The position numbers were made by a program, and so were the translations under genes. A stretch of DNA of 9,506 nt from contig JAESUF010000338.1 of NCBI GenBank assembly GCA_016763215.1, positions 1 to 9,506 on the forward strand, given 5' to 3'. A model generated the notes under the pieces. The model was given only the letters and a program-made list of their open reading frames with translations. It had not been told where the DNA came from and made no database searches. Source of the DNA: Flavobacteriaceae bacterium (GTDB taxonomy: Bacteria > Bacteroidota > Bacteroidia > Flavobacteriales > Flavobacteriaceae). Positions 1-6,262 of the stretch are shown piece by piece; position 1 is the first letter of the stretch, and every line of letters starts with the position of its first letter.

Positions 1-1
1 A

Positions 2-64
2 GTAATTGAAGAAAATTATAACGAGACAATTAAAATATTGAACACAATAAAATTTAAAGAATAA
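2..64 (+). CDS. Possible C-terminal tail of an upstream gene (5' partial)
   Basis: The frame starting at base 2 is open from the window edge for 20 codons and ends at TAA (62-64). The peptide reads VIEENYNETIKILNTIKFKE, a charged, helix-like tail. It stops a few bases before the structured repeat that begins near 71, as expected for a gene end beside an intergenic element. Twenty codons are too few to prove coding or to name a family, and an open stretch of this length occurs by chance in AT-rich DNA. The call rests only on the open frame and its position. Confidence 0.3.
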   Translation, partial: VIEENYNETIKILNTIKFKE

Positions 65-70
65 AAAACT

Positions 71-266
71 ACGTACAACAATGGCTATAATTAATACGGG
101 TTCTGGTGTTTTAACGAAAAGGCAGGCGTATATTTATAAAGTCCGCCAAATCTATTGATTTGGCTTTAAAAATGAAAAGATAAAACGAAATAAAAAGTTT
201 TGGCTAAGTGCTTAATCGAAAGGATAGTTTCTTTTAATCCCGTACTAACCATAGCCGTGACGTTAT
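71..266. repeat. Structured non-coding element with inverted-repeat ends
   Basis: The left end (82-100) and the reverse complement of the right end (239-257) match at 15 of 19 positions, all four differences being transitions. In RNA from the - strand three of the four would be G-U pairs. Inside are a perfect hairpin (145-164) and two near-identical direct copies of a GTG..TTAA..CGAAAGG motif (106-122 and 208-223). No convincing reading frame lies within. Palindromic units with similar ends and a CCAAATC/GATTTGG hairpin resemble dispersed intergenic repeats that I recall, without a name, from Flavobacteriaceae genomes; that comparison is from memory. The exact ends are uncertain by about 10-20 bp. 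It may be a mobile, non-autonomous palindromic repeat or a structured RNA. It is not a convincing integron attC site, because the conserved core heptamers are absent. Confidence 0.55.
145..164. repeat. Perfect 8-bp hairpin inside the repeat element
   Basis: GCCAAATC (145-152) and GATTTGGC (157-164) are exact reverse complements separated by the 4-base loop TATT. It sits in the left half of the larger inverted-repeat element. No T-run follows directly, so it does not look like a terminator; it is better seen as an internal fold of the element. Confidence 0.7.
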
Positions 267-289
267 TTCATTTTAGATTTTAATAATTT

Positions 290-583
290 CTGACTGCTGG
301 TCGAGAAATTCAATCACAACGATTTCAAGAGTTTGAAAACATTCATTACAACGCACAAATGAATGTAAAACAGATCCGACAATTTTGCAAGCTCTCTGAT
401 GAAAGTAAAATTTTACTCAAAACTGCAATGGGAAAATTAAACCTCCCTGCAAGAGCCTACGATAGAATCCTCAAAGTTTCTAGAACTATTGCCGATTTAG
501 AAAATACTCCAAATATTTCCCGAAATCACATTTCTGAAGCGATTCAATATAGAAGCTTGGATCGAGAAGGTTGGTTGGGCTAA
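290..583 (+). pseudogene. comM: 3' remnant of comM/yifB (Mg-chelatase-like AAA ATPase)
   Basis: Read in the frame ending at TAA 581-583, this stretch encodes the last 98 or so residues of a YifB/ComM protein, the Mg-chelatase-related AAA+ helicase that in other bacteria promotes branch migration during natural transformation. The recognisable part runs from about LTAGREIQ through NIHYNAQMNVKQIR and LPARAYDRILKVSRTIADLE to HISEAIQYRSLDREGWLG, the conserved C-terminal Mg_chelatase_C domain. Family members have about 510 residues, so the N-terminal domain and the whole ATPase core with its Walker motifs are missing. Homology continues upstream of the ATG at 359, which is therefore an internal methionine and not a true start. 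An in-frame stop lies at 284-286 and no other upstream frame supplies the missing part. The break falls just after the repeat element. A full copy probably exists elsewhere in the genome (inference). Confidence 0.85.
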
Positions 584-685
584 CTCATTTGTTTTTAAAA
601 AACACTTAAAACAGGTATAACTACTTAAAAAATAGCAATCTCAAACCGCTATTATTGTATCATAAAGAGATCGGTGTGTACTGAT

Positions 686-721
686 AGGTTTTTTTTGCAA
701 AAAATGCAATTGTATAAACCT
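686..721. repeat. Nested AT-rich inverted repeat upstream of the 801 gene
   Basis: AGGTTT (686-691) pairs with AAACCT (716-721), and inside it TTGCA (695-699) pairs with TGCAA (705-709) around a loop of five A. It lies in the 217-bp spacer between the comM stump and the gene at 801. It could be a leader hairpin or a protein-binding palindrome, but an AT-rich sequence makes such pairings easily by chance. I saw no convincing Bacteroidota promoter (TTTG with TAnnTTTG) in the spacer. Confidence 0.25.
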
Positions 722-800
722 CAAAAGGACACATTATAACGAAGGACAAACCCAGCTCCTATTCTAAAGCTCAGGTATCATCAAAAATAACAAACATAAA

Positions 801-1418
801 ATGGAAATTGAAATCACGTTTATTAACAACTCAAATGATAAGAGCAACTCTAATATTGTCATCTTTCAGAAAAATATAGCCACCAACTTTGAATCTACTG
901 CTATTGCATGGAAAGTAATCAAAAATTGTGGGCGTAATTGGTCACATTCATTCACATACCCAATGCACTTTGAAGTAGCTTCGGCTGATGCATTTGGAAA
1001 TGTTTCAGATCAAAGGACAGCCTATAATGGTCAAAAATGGTCTGTTGTCAGTTCCAATTCCGGAGAGATTCTTCAATTGGATTCTGCCCCAACTACACGT
1101 CAAAATGAAATAGAAGTTAGAAACAAGATTGGCAACGGTGCTATTGATGCTCAGATTTATAAAGACGGGAAATTATTAGCTACCAAAACCGCTATTTCTT
1201 CAGGAGAAAAAGCCAAATTTGAATTTAAACCTGAAATTCATGTAGGTGTCACTTCTCAAGTAAAAGAAGGAGATATAATGAGTTCTGCAGTTATAAACGA
1301 AATTGATCATAAATTTTCTTTGCTAGGTATTACAAAAGCAAATTTAATTATGACTGGTGGAGGTAGTAACGGTAAAGATGCAACTCCATTTAAATTTGAA
1401 TTGGTTCCTATTACATAA
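801..1418 (+). CDS. Conserved-looking protein of unknown function, 205 residues
   Basis: I cannot assign a function. The ATG at 801 follows an A-rich stretch (AACAAACATAAA) without a Shine-Dalgarno, which is normal in Bacteroidota. The product has no signal peptide and no transmembrane segment, so it should be cytoplasmic unless exported by another route. It is rich in Ser, Asn and short alternating hydrophobic strands, suggesting an all-beta fold. Two parts can be distinguished: residues 1-95 (opening IEITFINNSN, with IVIFQKNIATNF, then AIAWKVI and the aromatic WSHSFTYP) and 105-160 (IEVRNKIGNGAIDAQIYKDGKLLATKTAIS, with a YKDGK turn). A glycine-rich C-terminus follows (MTGGGSNGKDATPFKFEL). 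I have an impression of similar proteins in other bacteria but cannot name a domain. It stands alone, with its own terminator at 1447-1472, convergent to the glucan operon, and shows no functional link to it. Confidence 0.8.
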   Translation: MEIEITFINNSNDKSNSNIVIFQKNIATNFESTAIAWKVIKNCGRNWSHSFTYPMHFEVASADAFGNVSDQRTAYNGQKWSVVSSNSGEILQLDSAPTTRQNEIEVRNKIGNGAIDAQIYKDGKLLATKTAISSGEKAKFEFKPEIHVGVTSQVKEGDIMSSAVINEIDHKFSLLGITKANLIMTGGGSNGKDATPFKFELVPIT

Positions 1419-1446
1419 GAACATAGAGTTTAATTTAACATTACTT

Positions 1447-1472
1447 AAAAGCTCATCAAATGATGAGCTTTT
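1447..1472 (+). terminator. Intrinsic terminator of the 801-1418 gene
   Basis: AAAAGCTCATCA (1447-1458) and TGATGAGCTTTT (1461-1472) are perfect reverse complements, giving an 11-bp stem with a 4-base loop. The descending arm ends in TTTT. It lies 29 bp after the stop codon at 1416-1418. Because the stem is symmetric, with A at one foot and T at the other, it could also act on leftward transcripts running through from the operon. Confidence 0.85.
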
Positions 1473-1544
1473 AAATAACTAATTGTAGCTATTCGCTAAT
1501 GTTAGGTGTGGTAAAACTCTCGAACCTTTTGTTTTTTTTATTAA

Positions 1545-1584
1545 GTGCAGTCGAGGATTCATAAACAAACACACTCGACTACAC
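1545..1584 (-). terminator. Inverted repeat downstream of the glucan operon, possible terminator
   Basis: GTGCAGTCGAG (1545-1555) pairs with CTCGACTACAC (1574-1584), 11 bp with one non-match that becomes a G-U pair in the - strand transcript; the loop is 18 bases. It starts 12 bp past the operon's stop codon. In the leftward transcript the stem is followed only by UUAAUA and then an A-run, so it is a weak classical terminator. The GCAGTCGAG/CTCGACT core resembles a palindromic repeat that I recall as frequent between flavobacterial genes, so it may be a dispersed repeat with a terminating or mRNA-protecting role. Confidence 0.5.
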
Positions 1585-1596
1585 CGGGGGACTAAA

Positions 1597-3231
1597 TTAT
1601 TTTTTCTCTAATAAAACAATGGTGAAATCTGAATTCACAATCGCTTTACCATCTTTTATTGTTACTATTTGATTTGAATACGCATCACGGACAGTTTCTC
1701 CATCTTTAAAAACTGTAGAAACATCAATTGTTTTTTTTCCTTTAGGTTGCTCTAACCCAACAACAACTGAATCTGAATAGGCTCCATTTGAATACCCTCT
1801 TGAAAAAGAGTAGGGTTTTTCAGAAATTAAAGAATGAACTCCTGCTCCCACTGAAGGGTGATTGGCTCTAAACTTCCCTAATTTTCGCCAATGGTTTAGT
1901 ACTTCTTTTGTCTTCGAATTATTAGCAATATCATTCCAATTCATAAAAGAACGAAGTGTTGCATCTCCTTCTGTTCCTCCAATAACTAAAGACCTTGCAG
2001 ACTCATCGCCATAATAGGTCTGTGAAGTTCCTGGAGAAAGTAAGAGCATTGTACCAGCTTCGTATGGTTTTTCACGAGCGGCATCAAAAGGTTGACCGTC
2101 ATCATGTGAACTCACATAATTTAGTGTCCCAAAACCCTTAAGATCATTACGTAACGCATCTGAATATAACGCAAAAACTTCTTCTTTTGATTTCTGTTTT
2201 ACGTCCCATTTGAATTGAAAATTAATCAAACTCTGGAATGCCTCATCAAAGTAGTTGACAGACTTATCTCCAAAACTGTATTGCACACCTCCTCCTATTC
2301 CATATCCGTAAACTTCTCCTACCAGATAGAAATTGTTATCGTCCAATACCTTTTCTGAATTACTCGCTTTGTATTGTTCAAAAGCGTAATCACATTCCTT
2401 TTTAAATTCTTGCCAAACGTTTTCTTCAGTATGCTTTACGGTATCTACACGATATCCATCAATTCCGAATTCGGTGATATAATCTGTTAACCACTTAATG
2501 ATATAAAAACGAGGTGCTCTTGGATATCCTGTTCTTTTAAAGAACTCATTTAGTTCTTTTACTTCTTCTTCATAGCGTCCTTCTGCCTTCCATTTAGCAA
2601 CCAATTGTGGTGGTAATTCTACCGCTTCATTACTTTCTGTTTTTACATCTGGCAAATTTTTTACCAGTGTACAAGTAATCGTATTTTCGTAATTATCGTA
2701 TTTACATTGTGGCTCTGTACGCACCCAATCTGATGGCCAAACGGGGTCATTTGGAGTAACAGGTCCTGTATGATTAATAACTGCATCTAATAGGATTCTA
2801 ATTCCGTTTTTATGAGCAGTAGCAACCAATTCTCTAAGATCTTCTTTGGTTCCGTAATTTGGATCTATAGCAGTCCAATCACGTGTCCAATACCCATGAA
2901 ACCCATAGGTAGTTCCCGTTCCTTCGTTTGTTCCTCCATGAATCTGTTCTACAACGGGTGTCATCCAAATAGCATTGATCCCTAAATCTGTAAAATACCC
3001 TTCTTTTATTTTCTGAGTGATTCCTTTGATATCCCCTCCTTCAAAACCTCGAAGCTTTCCCGTTTCTGCTGAGCGATCAAAATTGACGTCATTGGACGTA
3101 TCTCCATTATTAAAACGATCTGTAAGTAAGAAATATAAATTTGCATTTTCCCAGACAAATGGAACTGCTGGTTCTTGCTTACAACTTGCTAATAGTAGGA
3201 TGCTACAAAGTAGCATACTGATTCTTTTCAT
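1597..3231 (-). CDS. GH13 alpha-amylase lipoprotein, MalS-like
   Basis: A 544-residue alpha-amylase predicted to hydrolyse internal alpha-1,4 bonds of starch or maltodextrin outside the cytoplasm. The leader MKRISMLLCSILLLASC is a lipoprotein signal with Cys17 as the lipidated residue; the following KQE resembles the export signal that sends Bacteroidota lipoproteins to the cell surface (inference). The (beta/alpha)8 barrel shows the GH13 regions: DAVINH (149-154), GYRVDTVKH with nucleophile Asp263, LVGEVYG with acid/base Glu306, and SSHDDG with transition-state Asp377. The GYRVDTVKH pattern and an extended insert at about 165-245 resemble the periplasmic amylase MalS. Cys176 and Cys187 in the insert could form a disulfide. 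A beta-sandwich C-terminal domain follows from about 460. It is the last gene of the operon and starts 3 bp after the preceding stop (TAGAGGATG, the AGG offering a short RBS). Length is normal and nothing is missing. Confidence 0.93.
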   Translation of the reverse strand: MKRISMLLCSILLLASCKQEPAVPFVWENANLYFLLTDRFNNGDTSNDVNFDRSAETGKLRGFEGGDIKGITQKIKEGYFTDLGINAIWMTPVVEQIHGGTNEGTGTTYGFHGYWTRDWTAIDPNYGTKEDLRELVATAHKNGIRILLDAVINHTGPVTPNDPVWPSDWVRTEPQCKYDNYENTITCTLVKNLPDVKTESNEAVELPPQLVAKWKAEGRYEEEVKELNEFFKRTGYPRAPRFYIIKWLTDYITEFGIDGYRVDTVKHTEENVWQEFKKECDYAFEQYKASNSEKVLDDNNFYLVGEVYGYGIGGGVQYSFGDKSVNYFDEAFQSLINFQFKWDVKQKSKEEVFALYSDALRNDLKGFGTLNYVSSHDDGQPFDAAREKPYEAGTMLLLSPGTSQTYYGDESARSLVIGGTEGDATLRSFMNWNDIANNSKTKEVLNHWRKLGKFRANHPSVGAGVHSLISEKPYSFSRGYSNGAYSDSVVVGLEQPKGKKTIDVSTVFKDGETVRDAYSNQIVTIKDGKAIVNSDFTIVLLEKK

Positions 3232-3234
3232 CCT

Positions 3235-4632
3235 CTAATCAATTAAAATTTTGTATTCCCAAGCAGACAATGATAGCTCTGCTCCTTTTAACTCTAATTT
3301 AGTATCATTAAAATAATCAACGAATTCTCCTTTTTGTGGTAACAAAATTTTCGCTGGCTTGTCGGATAAATTAGCAATATAAATCAATGTTTTTCCGTTG
3401 TTTTTTCTTTCAATAGCAATTACATTTCCATCTGAAGTAAGTGATTTATATGCGGCTCCATTTCTTCCTCCATGCAAGGCCTGATTTGTGCTTTTAAGTT
3501 TCCCTAACTTCTCAAGTAAACTCCACATAGACCCTTTCTCTTTCGGAATAGAATCTTTTTCAAAAAACTTTAACCGGTGGTTTAAATTATACTCTTGTCC
3601 AGAATAAATCAACGGCATCCCAGGGGCAACATAACTCAATACGGTTAGTGCTTCACCAGCTTCTCCCATTCGTTCAGAAATGGTTCCGTTCCAAGAATTT
3701 TCATCATGATTTGTTACAAATGTCATTAGTATATCATCTGCTGCATAACGTTTAACATCTTTTTCTGTATTCTCATTCCATTTTTTTACAGCATCTTTTC
3801 CTTTCGCTAAATCATTCATGGTATGATGTCTATCCCATCCATAGGCCACATCAAACAAACCGTCATTTAAAAGTTCTGGTTCCCAAGCTTCAGCCAACAT
3901 AAAAATATCTTTTTTAGCTCTTAGTTGTGGAATCGCTTCTTCCCAAAAGTCGAATGGCACCGAACCTGCAACATCGCATCTAAAACCATCAACGCCTTCT
4001 TTGGTAATCCAAAACTCCATATCCTTAATCATTTCTTTGCGCATCTCTTTACTATCGTAATTAAGATCTGCTACATCTGTCCAATCGGTACCTTTTGGGT
4101 GAATAACCTCTCCTTTTTCATTTTGTGTAAAAAACTCAGGATTTGATGTTAACCATGTGTGGTCCCATCCTGTATGATTAGGAACCCAGTCTAAAATCAC
4201 ATAGATCCCATTGTCATGTGCAGTTTTTATTAGGCTTCTAAAATCTTTCATCGTTCCAAACTCTGGATTAATCTTCGTGAAATCTGATACAGCATAATAA
4301 CTCCCAAGCATTTTTTTACGTTCATTTTCATCCTCAATAAGACTAGCAAACTGGCCTCCTGTTGCTTTACGTTTTGTTTCTGATATTGGAAAAATAGGCA
4401 TTAACCAAATGATTTTTACTCCTAATTTTTTTAACTCAGGAATGTCTTTTGTAAACTCATTAAACGTTCCATCTGCCGAGTATTGTCTGATATTTGCTTC
4501 ATAGATAACCGCATTTTCCATCATTTCAGGTGCAAACGATTGTATTCCTTTTTCAATCTTTGCTTCTTTCTTTTCTTGCTGACAAGAAATAAGAGTGATG
4601 ATAACCAACAAAAGTGTTCCTATTTTATTCAT
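3235..4632 (-). CDS. GH13 alpha-amylase-family lipoprotein
   Basis: A 465-residue GH13 enzyme that should act on alpha-glucan chains or oligosaccharides, as an amylase or a transglycosylase; the sequence does not decide which. The leader MNKIGTLLLVIITLISC is a lipoprotein signal (Cys17), followed by QQEKKE, another possible surface-export signal. Catalytic regions are complete: DWVPNH (148-153), GFRCDVAG with nucleophile Asp220, LAEAWE with acid/base Glu248, and VTNHDENSW with Asp310. The barrel begins at about residue 40 (AVIYEANIRQYS), with a short domain B around 85-125. A small beta-rich C-terminal domain occupies about 395-465. The start lies 4 bp after the stop of the GH31 frame, and its stop is 3 bp before the next ATG, so the genes are probably co-transcribed and translationally linked. 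The protein is complete. Substrate preference (linear or branched, long or short) cannot be read from the sequence. Confidence 0.92.
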   Translation of the reverse strand: MNKIGTLLLVIITLISCQQEKKEAKIEKGIQSFAPEMMENAVIYEANIRQYSADGTFNEFTKDIPELKKLGVKIIWLMPIFPISETKRKATGGQFASLIEDENERKKMLGSYYAVSDFTKINPEFGTMKDFRSLIKTAHDNGIYVILDWVPNHTGWDHTWLTSNPEFFTQNEKGEVIHPKGTDWTDVADLNYDSKEMRKEMIKDMEFWITKEGVDGFRCDVAGSVPFDFWEEAIPQLRAKKDIFMLAEAWEPELLNDGLFDVAYGWDRHHTMNDLAKGKDAVKKWNENTEKDVKRYAADDILMTFVTNHDENSWNGTISERMGEAGEALTVLSYVAPGMPLIYSGQEYNLNHRLKFFEKDSIPKEKGSMWSLLEKLGKLKSTNQALHGGRNGAAYKSLTSDGNVIAIERKNNGKTLIYIANLSDKPAKILLPQKGEFVDYFNDTKLELKGAELSLSAWEYKILID

Positions 4633-4636
4633 GTAC

Positions 4637-6262
4637 TTATTTTTTAAGTTTAATCTTCATTTCCTTTTTTGTATTCCATTGTAACAGAATACGAACTTGA
4701 TTTCCTTCTTTTTTATAGCTCACTTTTTTACCATCGACTTTTATAGTCTTTGGAGTCCAAGTAATGTTATGAATCACTAATTCAATCTTTTTGGATGAAG
4801 TTTTATACTTTCTACCTGTTTCAGCTTCAAAATTAATTTCCAGCCACTTTTTATCAATTTCTGCTTCAAACTCTAAGAGTTCATACCGTCCTTTCTTAAA
4901 AGCATTAGGTGTAATTCCATTATCATTATAATATTGACGGTTGCTTTCTTTAATTGAATGGTCATGATAATAGTGCAAAACAAAATCGTCTCCTTTATAG
5001 TCGTCAATGGTCTGAATACGTTTTGTCATCAAAATAAAAGCTCCTGCTCTTACATAGGTAGGAATGGAGTTTTCCTTTACTGCTACCTTTCTCTTTTGAT
5101 TTCCTTCAATTCTTTCATCTGTATAAAAATCGTACCATGCACTTGACTCAGGAAAATAGACTTCTTGCTCTGTCAGGCCTGATGCAAGTATCGGAGTGAT
5201 TAAAAAGTCATGACCCCAGAAATACGAAGAAGACAAAATACTTAAATGATTTTTGGATGATTCTTCAAAAAACAATGGTCGCATTAATGGGGTTCCTCCA
5301 TGACTATTTTGATAAGCTAAGTTGTAATTATATGGTAATAATTGATATCTTAATTCTATAGATTTTTTGGCTAGAGATTTTGCTTTTTCTGATCTAAAAA
5401 CAGGTTCGCTTGCAACATCTTCTTGAGCGTGAGGTCTATAAATAGGCTGAAAAACACCGTATTGTAACCAACGCGTGTACAATTCATCGTCTAAATTTGC
5501 GCCTGCGAATCCACCCAAATCAGAATGCATATATCCAATCCCTTGCATTCCCATTTGTAAAGAAATCTCTGGTTGTGATTGCAATCCTCCCCATGTTCTA
5601 TTAACATCACCAGACCATGGAATAAGTCCGTATCGCTGAGAACCTGAATACCCTGCTCTCATTAAAATAAAAGGGCGATCATTGGGATAATCTCTTTGAT
5701 ATCCTTCATGGATTAATCGTGCCCAATCATGCCCATAAATATTATGAACTTCATCTGCAGTTCCAGTAGCATGAAGTAATTTAGACGGGTGTACTTCGGG
5801 CTCTCCCAAATCACCCCATAATCCTTTTACTCCTAAATCAATAATTTCTTTATAACGATTCCAAAACCATTGTTCTCCTTTCGGGTTGTAGATATCTATC
5901 AGTCCAGTATTCCCAAAATAAAAATCAAAGTTGAATGGATTTCCTATCGAATCTTTTGCCAAAACACCTTTATCTACAGCCTCTTTCCAGCGTTTAGATG
6001 TTGTTAAGACAAAAGGTTCTGTAATTAAAATTGTTTTAACTCCTTTCTTCTTTAATCGAGAAACCATTCCTTTCATATCAGGAAAAGAATCTTTATAAAC
6101 AGCCAAATTCCCCATGGTTCCTTTTAGGGTTTTCCCGAACCAATACAAATCTAAGATGATGGCATCTACAGGTATTTTTTCTTCTATAAATTTATCGATT
6201 GTTTCTTCTGTTTCCTTTTGAGAATGTATCCGAATCGGCTTGAAAAATTTCCAAATGCCCAT
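4637..6262 (-). CDS. GH31 catalytic half of a frameshifted esterase-GH31 fusion
   Basis: This frame carries the GH31 barrel and C-terminal domains of the protein whose N-terminal half lies at 6184-8112. True homology starts at about residue 13 (HSQKETEETIDKF); the first 12 residues (MGIWKFFKPIRI) are an out-of-frame reading of the preceding segment, so the ATG at 6262 is not a genuine start and no RBS precedes it. The GH31 nucleophile is Asp151 in GLWGDLGEPEVHP and the acid/base is Asp219 in WSGDVNRTW; RAGYSGSQR and HSDLGGFAG are also typical. C-terminal beta domains with a DUF5110-like part (about 425-500) follow. From memory, WGDLGEPE resembles the GH31 group containing the alpha-transglucosylase Agd31B rather than classical alpha-glucosidases (WxDMNEP); this is a moderate-confidence inference. 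Without the N-terminal GH31 domain and signal peptide, this half alone should be neither exported nor active. Confidence 0.85.
   Translation of the reverse strand: MGIWKFFKPIRIHSQKETEETIDKFIEEKIPVDAIILDLYWFGKTLKGTMGNLAVYKDSFPDMKGMVSRLKKKGVKTILITEPFVLTTSKRWKEAVDKGVLAKDSIGNPFNFDFYFGNTGLIDIYNPKGEQWFWNRYKEIIDLGVKGLWGDLGEPEVHPSKLLHATGTADEVHNIYGHDWARLIHEGYQRDYPNDRPFILMRAGYSGSQRYGLIPWSGDVNRTWGGLQSQPEISLQMGMQGIGYMHSDLGGFAGANLDDELYTRWLQYGVFQPIYRPHAQEDVASEPVFRSEKAKSLAKKSIELRYQLLPYNYNLAYQNSHGGTPLMRPLFFEESSKNHLSILSSSYFWGHDFLITPILASGLTEQEVYFPESSAWYDFYTDERIEGNQKRKVAVKENSIPTYVRAGAFILMTKRIQTIDDYKGDDFVLHYYHDHSIKESNRQYYNDNGITPNAFKKGRYELLEFEAEIDKKWLEINFEAETGRKYKTSSKKIELVIHNITWTPKTIKVDGKKVSYKKEGNQVRILLQWNTKKEMKIKLKK

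Noticed and set aside
359..583. A 74-residue small gene starting at ATG 359.
   Set aside because: Family homology extends upstream of that ATG (REIQ..NIHYNAQ), so the Met is internal to a truncated comM rather than a start.
590..604. TGTTTTT/AAAAACA inverted repeat just after the comM stop, as a terminator.
   Set aside because: It is entirely A/T apart from one G-C pair, leaves almost no loop, and has no T-run after it.
1433..1507. ATTTAAC (1433-1439) and GTTAGGT (1501-1507) fit integron attC core patterns RYYYAAC/GTTRRRY and flank a palindrome just after an ORF.
   Set aside because: The palindrome is placed asymmetrically (7 bp from one core, 28 bp from the other), the inner core boxes are missing, no second attC precedes the ORF and no integrase is in view. 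Such short degenerate motifs occur by chance.
3017..3238. Small + strand open frame opposite the MalS-like gene start.
   Set aside because: It lies wholly antisense to a well-supported GH13 gene and its translation resembles no family.
3925..4146. Small + strand open frame opposite the second GH13 gene.
   Set aside because: Antisense shadow of a conserved catalytic region, with no coding signs of its own.
4958..5146. Small + strand open frame opposite the GH31 C-terminus.
   Set aside because: Antisense shadow with no recognisable product or start signal.
6214..6231. Programmed -1 ribosomal frameshifting in the esterase-GH31 gene.
   Set aside because: The region lacks an X XXY YYZ slippery heptamer; the local CTC AAA AGG would mispair after slipping, and I see no strong downstream stem. 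A mutation or base error is simpler.
4637..6262. The GH31 frame as an independent gene starting at the ATG at 6262.
   Set aside because: The first 12 residues are an out-of-frame reading of conserved GH31 sequence, there is no RBS, and the needed N-terminal beta domain and signal peptide are in the upstream frame.
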